From: Deltaproteobacteria bacterium
Lineage (GTDB): Bacteria > SAR324 > XYD2-FULL-50-16
Reading direction: 5' to 3'
Assembly: GCA_029881655.1 (NCBI GenBank)
Contig: JAOUME010000011.1
Coordinates: 1-36,958 of the forward strand
DNA: 36,958 nucleotides
In this document: positions 34,102 through 36,958 of the stretch, piece after piece
Position numbering within the stretch: the first letter of the stretch is position 1
Layout of the letters: every line of letters begins with the position of its first letter
Position numbers and translations under genes: made by a program
The notes under the pieces: model-generated
Told to the model about the DNA's origin: nothing
The model's input: only the letters and a program-made list of their open reading frames with translations
The model's database searches: none

Positions 34102-35004
34102 TTAAAGTTTGTCCCGCTTAAGAATCCAGTCAATCTCATCGTCCTTTTCTTGCCAGAGACGGTTGACCCATATCTGAAATTGCCGTTTGTAATGCTCGTC
34201 AGTCGAATAATCCCCAAAAAGCAATTCTTTCGGAATCGGTTTGCTGTCCACCTTAATGACGAGCCGGTTCATTTTGCCTCTTAAAAAATCCCACAGTTTC
34301 TTTTTCCCGTCACTATAAACGATCGTGACATTCAAAATGCGGTCGAATTTCCCAGGAAGACTGTTGATGGTCGTCGCGATTCCGCCGGCTCTCGGCTTCA
34401 GAAGGTGCTTAAAGGGAGAGTTTTGTCTCTCGTGTTTCTCCTGGGTGATACGGGTTCCCTCCAAAAAATTAATCAGGGTCAAGGGGCGATCCCTGATCTT
34501 GTTAACGGCCTTTTGGGCGGTTAAAAGATCCTTTCCCGAAAGATGCGGATTTCTTTTCTTTTGGGCTGCCGAATAACGCTTCATGATGGGAAAATCCAGA
34601 ATCCAAAGCCCCAGTCCCAGAAAAGGCACCCAAATAAGCTGACTCTTGGTAAAAAAACGGACCATAGGAATCTTCCTGTTAAAAAGATACAGGAATAATA
34701 GAATGTCGATCAGGGATTGATGATTGGAAACAATCAGGTAAGATGCTTTTTTATTGAAATTACATGGGTTGTTTATTTCCCATTTATTTTTATAAACCAA
34801 GTCGATCAGAAAAATATTGATACTCGACCATGTTTCCACAATAAAAACATAAGCGTGAAGGAATAAAGCCCTGGCAGGGGTAATGAAAAACAATAACCTG
34901 ATCAAAAAGACCCCATAGAGCAATAAAGACCAAAAAACAAGACTTAAGATAAATACGCAGAGGTAAAAAAATCCCAAAACATAAAGAATCCCCGAGACAA
35001 TCAA
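34102..35004 (-). CDS. PlsC-like acyltransferase (YihG/LPLAT family)
   Basis: A membrane-associated acyltransferase, probably transferring an acyl chain to a lysophospholipid. The 300-residue protein has two or more N-terminal hydrophobic helices (about 2-42). The catalytic H-x4-D motif is SNHQSLID (His95, Asp100), and the glycerol-phosphate binding EGTR is in INFLEGTRIT (182-185). PRAGGIATTINSLPGKFDRILNVTIVY continues the pattern of the YihG/YihG-like branch. That branch has been linked to sn-2 acylation with unusual fatty acids in E. coli. The start at 35004 is the first ATG before the hydrophobic helix. The gene precedes the glutathionyl-hydroquinone reductase by 23 bp. Confidence 0.87.
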   Translation of the reverse strand: MIVSGILYVLGFFYLCVFILSLVFWSLLLYGVFLIRLLFFITPARALFLHAYVFIVETWSSINIFLIDLVYKNKWEINNPCNFNKKASYLIVSNHQSLIDILLFLYLFNRKIPMVRFFTKSQLIWVPFLGLGLWILDFPIMKRYSAAQKKRNPHLSGKDLLTAQKAVNKIRDRPLTLINFLEGTRITQEKHERQNSPFKHLLKPRAGGIATTINSLPGKFDRILNVTIVYSDGKKKLWDFLRGKMNRLVIKVDSKPIPKELLFGDYSTDEHYKRQFQIWVNRLWQEKDDEIDWILKRDKL

Positions 35005-35088
35005 GCAAACCCCCGTTAATCATTTAAGTTAATTCAATGATATCTGATCGATCCATACTTTGACATCACATCAAATCCCGAGTCCAGT

Positions 35089-35496
35089 CTAATTTTCAGG
35101 TTTTTTCTCTTCAAAAATCAAGGATAGGGAATTGAGGCAATAACGCAATCCTCCCGGTTTTGGCCCGTCATTAAAAACGTGTCCCAAATGGCTGTCGCAC
35201 CTGGCGCATAAAATTTCGGTTCGGATCATACCGCGCTGGTGGTCTGGCGACTCCGAGACGTTATTTGGAGAGTATGGTTTTGTAAAGCTGGGCCAGCCGG
35301 TTCCCGAGTCAAATTTATCTCCAGAGTCAAAGAGCTTGTTTCCGCAGCATACGCAGTGAAAAACACCTTCTTGATGATGATCCAGGTACTTTCCGCTGAA
35401 AGCCGGTTCGGTTCCTTTCTCGCGGCACACATAATAGGCTTCATCGCTTAACAGTTGACGCCATTCCTTCTTATCTTTAACGATTTTCCCGGTCAT
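35089..35496 (-). CDS. msrB: Peptide-methionine (R)-S-oxide reductase MsrB
   Basis: Repairs R-methionine sulfoxide in proteins. The 135-residue cytoplasmic enzyme shows zinc pairs C48-x2-C51 (HCVCCG) and C97-x2-C100 (LCARCDSHLGHVF), the FDSGTGWPSF substrate block and the catalytic Cys120 in LRYCLNSLSL. It is a free-standing MsrB, not fused to MsrA. GGAGG sits three bases before the ATG at 35496, a close but strong Shine-Dalgarno sequence. It is likely to be a single gene, divergent from asd. Confidence 0.95.
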   Translation of the reverse strand: MTGKIVKDKKEWRQLLSDEAYYVCREKGTEPAFSGKYLDHHQEGVFHCVCCGNKLFDSGDKFDSGTGWPSFTKPYSPNNVSESPDHQRGMIRTEILCARCDSHLGHVFNDGPKPGGLRYCLNSLSLIFEEKKPEN

Positions 35497-35673
35497 GATC
35501 CTCCAGCTTTAATATTTGGAATGATTATTTGGCGAAGATCAATAAACCAGATTATTTAACGCCGGTTTTCTGATCACCGCTTGACTAAATTTAGCACAGG
35601 CTGTCAGAATTTTTATTAATTTATTATAAAGTGTTATTATTAAATTTTAAACCATTTATTCTGTTGGAGCAAT

Positions 35674-36693
35674 ATGGGATTTAATGTCGCGATCGCCGGA
35701 GCGACCGGAGCGGTTGGCGCGGAGTTGATTGATTTATTGGCAAGAAGAAATTTTCCAGTTGAGAATCTGACGCTTTTGGCATCGAAACGTTCTGTGGGCA
35801 AGAAACTAAACTACAACGGGAAGGAAATTGCGGTAAAAGAGTTGACAGAAAATTCCTTTCAGGGAATTGATATCGCGTTTTTTTCAGCCGGAGCCAGCCG
35901 TAGCAAGGAGTTTTGTCCCTCAGCGGTAAAATCAGGCGCTGTTGTTATCGACAATTCCAGTGCCTTTCGTATGGAAAGGGAAGTCCCTTTGATCGTTCCG
36001 GAAGTCAACCCGGAGGCGACCTTCAGCCATAAGGGAATCATCGCCAATCCCAACTGCTCGACGATCCAGATGGTCGTCGTGTTAAAGCCGCTGCATGACG
36101 CGGCCAGGATCAAGAGAGTGGTGGTCTCGACCTACCAGTCCGTTTCCGGTACCGGAGCCCAGGCAATCGAGGAACTTAAAAGCCAGATCGAGAGTTATGT
36201 CAAGGGGTCTGAAATGAAGATATCTATCTATCCATATCAAATCGCCTTCAACGTCATCCCCCATATCGATGTTTTTATGGAAAATGGCTACACCAAGGAG
36301 GAGATGAAGATGGTCGAAGAGACCTGCAAGATCATGGACGCGCCGGAAATTAAGGTTTCAGCTACTTGCGTCAGGGTTCCCGTTTTCAGAGCTCATTCCG
36401 AATCGATCCAAATCGAAACCGAAAAAAAACTCACGGCTTCAGAAGCGACCCGAATCCTCCGCCAGGCACCGGGAATCATCGTCAAGGATGAAAGAGAGCC
36501 GGGAGGTTATCCGGTACCTCTTGAAGTCTCGGGAACTTTTGAAACTTATGTGGGTCGCCTCAGGGAGGATATTTCCGTTGAAAACGGGCTTGCTTTCTGG
36601 GTGGTTGCCGATCAACTCTACAAGGGCGCAGCTCTCAACGCCATTCAGATCGCCGAGCTTTTGATCACCGATCCAAGAGGATTAAAGAAATAA
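35674..36693 (+). CDS. asd: Aspartate-semialdehyde dehydrogenase
   Basis: Reduces aspartyl phosphate to aspartate semialdehyde with NADPH, feeding lysine/diaminopimelate, threonine and methionine synthesis. The 339-residue product has the Rossmann motif AIAGATGAVGAEL (6-18), the catalytic Cys128 in ANPNCSTIQMVV, STYQSVSGTGAQAIEEL, a long insert (about 175-225) and the substrate loop with RVPVFRAHSESIQIE. The length and motifs place it with the long bacterial Asd enzymes. GGAG lies four bases before the ATG. The promoter region upstream is AT-rich and includes TATAAA near 35627. The gene appears monocistronic. Confidence 0.96.
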   Translation: MGFNVAIAGATGAVGAELIDLLARRNFPVENLTLLASKRSVGKKLNYNGKEIAVKELTENSFQGIDIAFFSAGASRSKEFCPSAVKSGAVVIDNSSAFRMEREVPLIVPEVNPEATFSHKGIIANPNCSTIQMVVVLKPLHDAARIKRVVVSTYQSVSGTGAQAIEELKSQIESYVKGSEMKISIYPYQIAFNVIPHIDVFMENGYTKEEMKMVEETCKIMDAPEIKVSATCVRVPVFRAHSESIQIETEKKLTASEATRILRQAPGIIVKDEREPGGYPVPLEVSGTFETYVGRLREDISVENGLAFWVVADQLYKGAALNAIQIAELLITDPRGLKK

Positions 36694-36958
36694 GGTTTCA
36701 AACTCATCATGGGTGGAGATGTCATTAATTTGGTTATGATCGTCTCCAGCCTTTAGCTCGCCTGTGTCAAACTATGACACTTCTCCGATTAACTGATGGT
36801 TTGAGAATTTTCTCTTTATTAATATCAATACTACGGATAGACCTCTTTTTTATTATAAAAAAATCAGCAAACCGCAAAATCGTCATTTTATTAATAAGGG
36901 ATTGTAAAGTTGCTTTTTAATATATAAGGTTAACTTAAAACTTTTTGTGGCGCGTTTA
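36694..36958. other. Intergenic region after asd, to the right edge
   Basis: No reading frame is supported. A weak GGAGA/TCTCC stem-loop (about 36715-36747) follows the asd stop, without a T-run. An inverted repeat lies at 36764-36780. The last 130 bases are very AT-rich. Confidence 0.35.
36764..36780. promoter_or_regulatory. Inverted repeat GTGTCA-N5-TGACAC, candidate operator
   Basis: Two perfect 6-bp half-sites flank five bases, 70 bp after asd. The size suits a dimeric repressor acting on a gene beyond the right edge or on asd readthrough. The regulator is unknown. Confidence 0.33.

Overview
The window is a 37-kb chromosomal stretch of a Gram-negative bacterium. A type II secretin, a BamA-type outer-membrane barrel, a lipoprotein signal and a glutathione-linked reductase all point to an outer membrane. 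The abundance of hybrid kinases, a 7TMR-DISM sensor, a sigma-54 activator and lar genes suggests a deltaproteobacterial-grade lineage. I cannot name the taxon from the sequence alone. Base composition looks moderately AT-rich and even across the genes. There are no tRNA or rRNA genes, CRISPR arrays, transposases or phage genes.

Layout. (1) 1-1890: nusA (cut by the left edge) and rimP, the usual transcription/ribosome-maturation pair, on the minus strand. (2) 2243-3499: an unrecognised protein on the plus strand. (3) 3667-17023: a 13.4-kb run of nine signalling-related genes, all on the minus strand. In transcription order it holds a transmembrane dCache hybrid kinase, a soluble REC-GAF-PAS-PAS hybrid kinase and an NtrC-type sigma-54 activator. 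A 250-bp intergenic region follows, with a near-consensus -24/-12 promoter and an upstream tandem repeat. Downstream come a REC protein with a degenerate H-box, a 77-residue cysteine-rich protein, a soluble kinase, a REC-kinase (with an apparent frameshift at its end), a REC-coiled-coil protein and a second REC-kinase. (4) 17024-20371: a possible small RNA with a strong terminator, an MFS transporter and a lipoprotein hydrolase. (5) 20678-26587: a 7TMR-DISM hybrid kinase, a REC-HisKA protein without an ATPase domain, and a convergent pair made of a GGDEF diguanylate cyclase and an ODP-like diiron protein. (6) 26785-36693: ordinary metabolic and envelope genes (BamA-type barrel, sirtuin, gspD, larB-larE, glutathionyl-hydroquinone reductase, acyltransferase, msrB, asd).

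Most interesting unit. The nine-gene cluster reads as a self-contained multistep phosphorelay. Two sensor kinases probably feed the sigma-54 activator. The activator probably switches on the six-gene operon immediately downstream from the -24/-12 element, using the 10-bp tandem repeat as its enhancer. That operon encodes further receivers and kinases but no DNA-binding output, so its products probably act by protein contact or feed back into the relay. The promoter motif, gene order and domain motifs are read directly from the sequence. The wiring between the proteins is inference.
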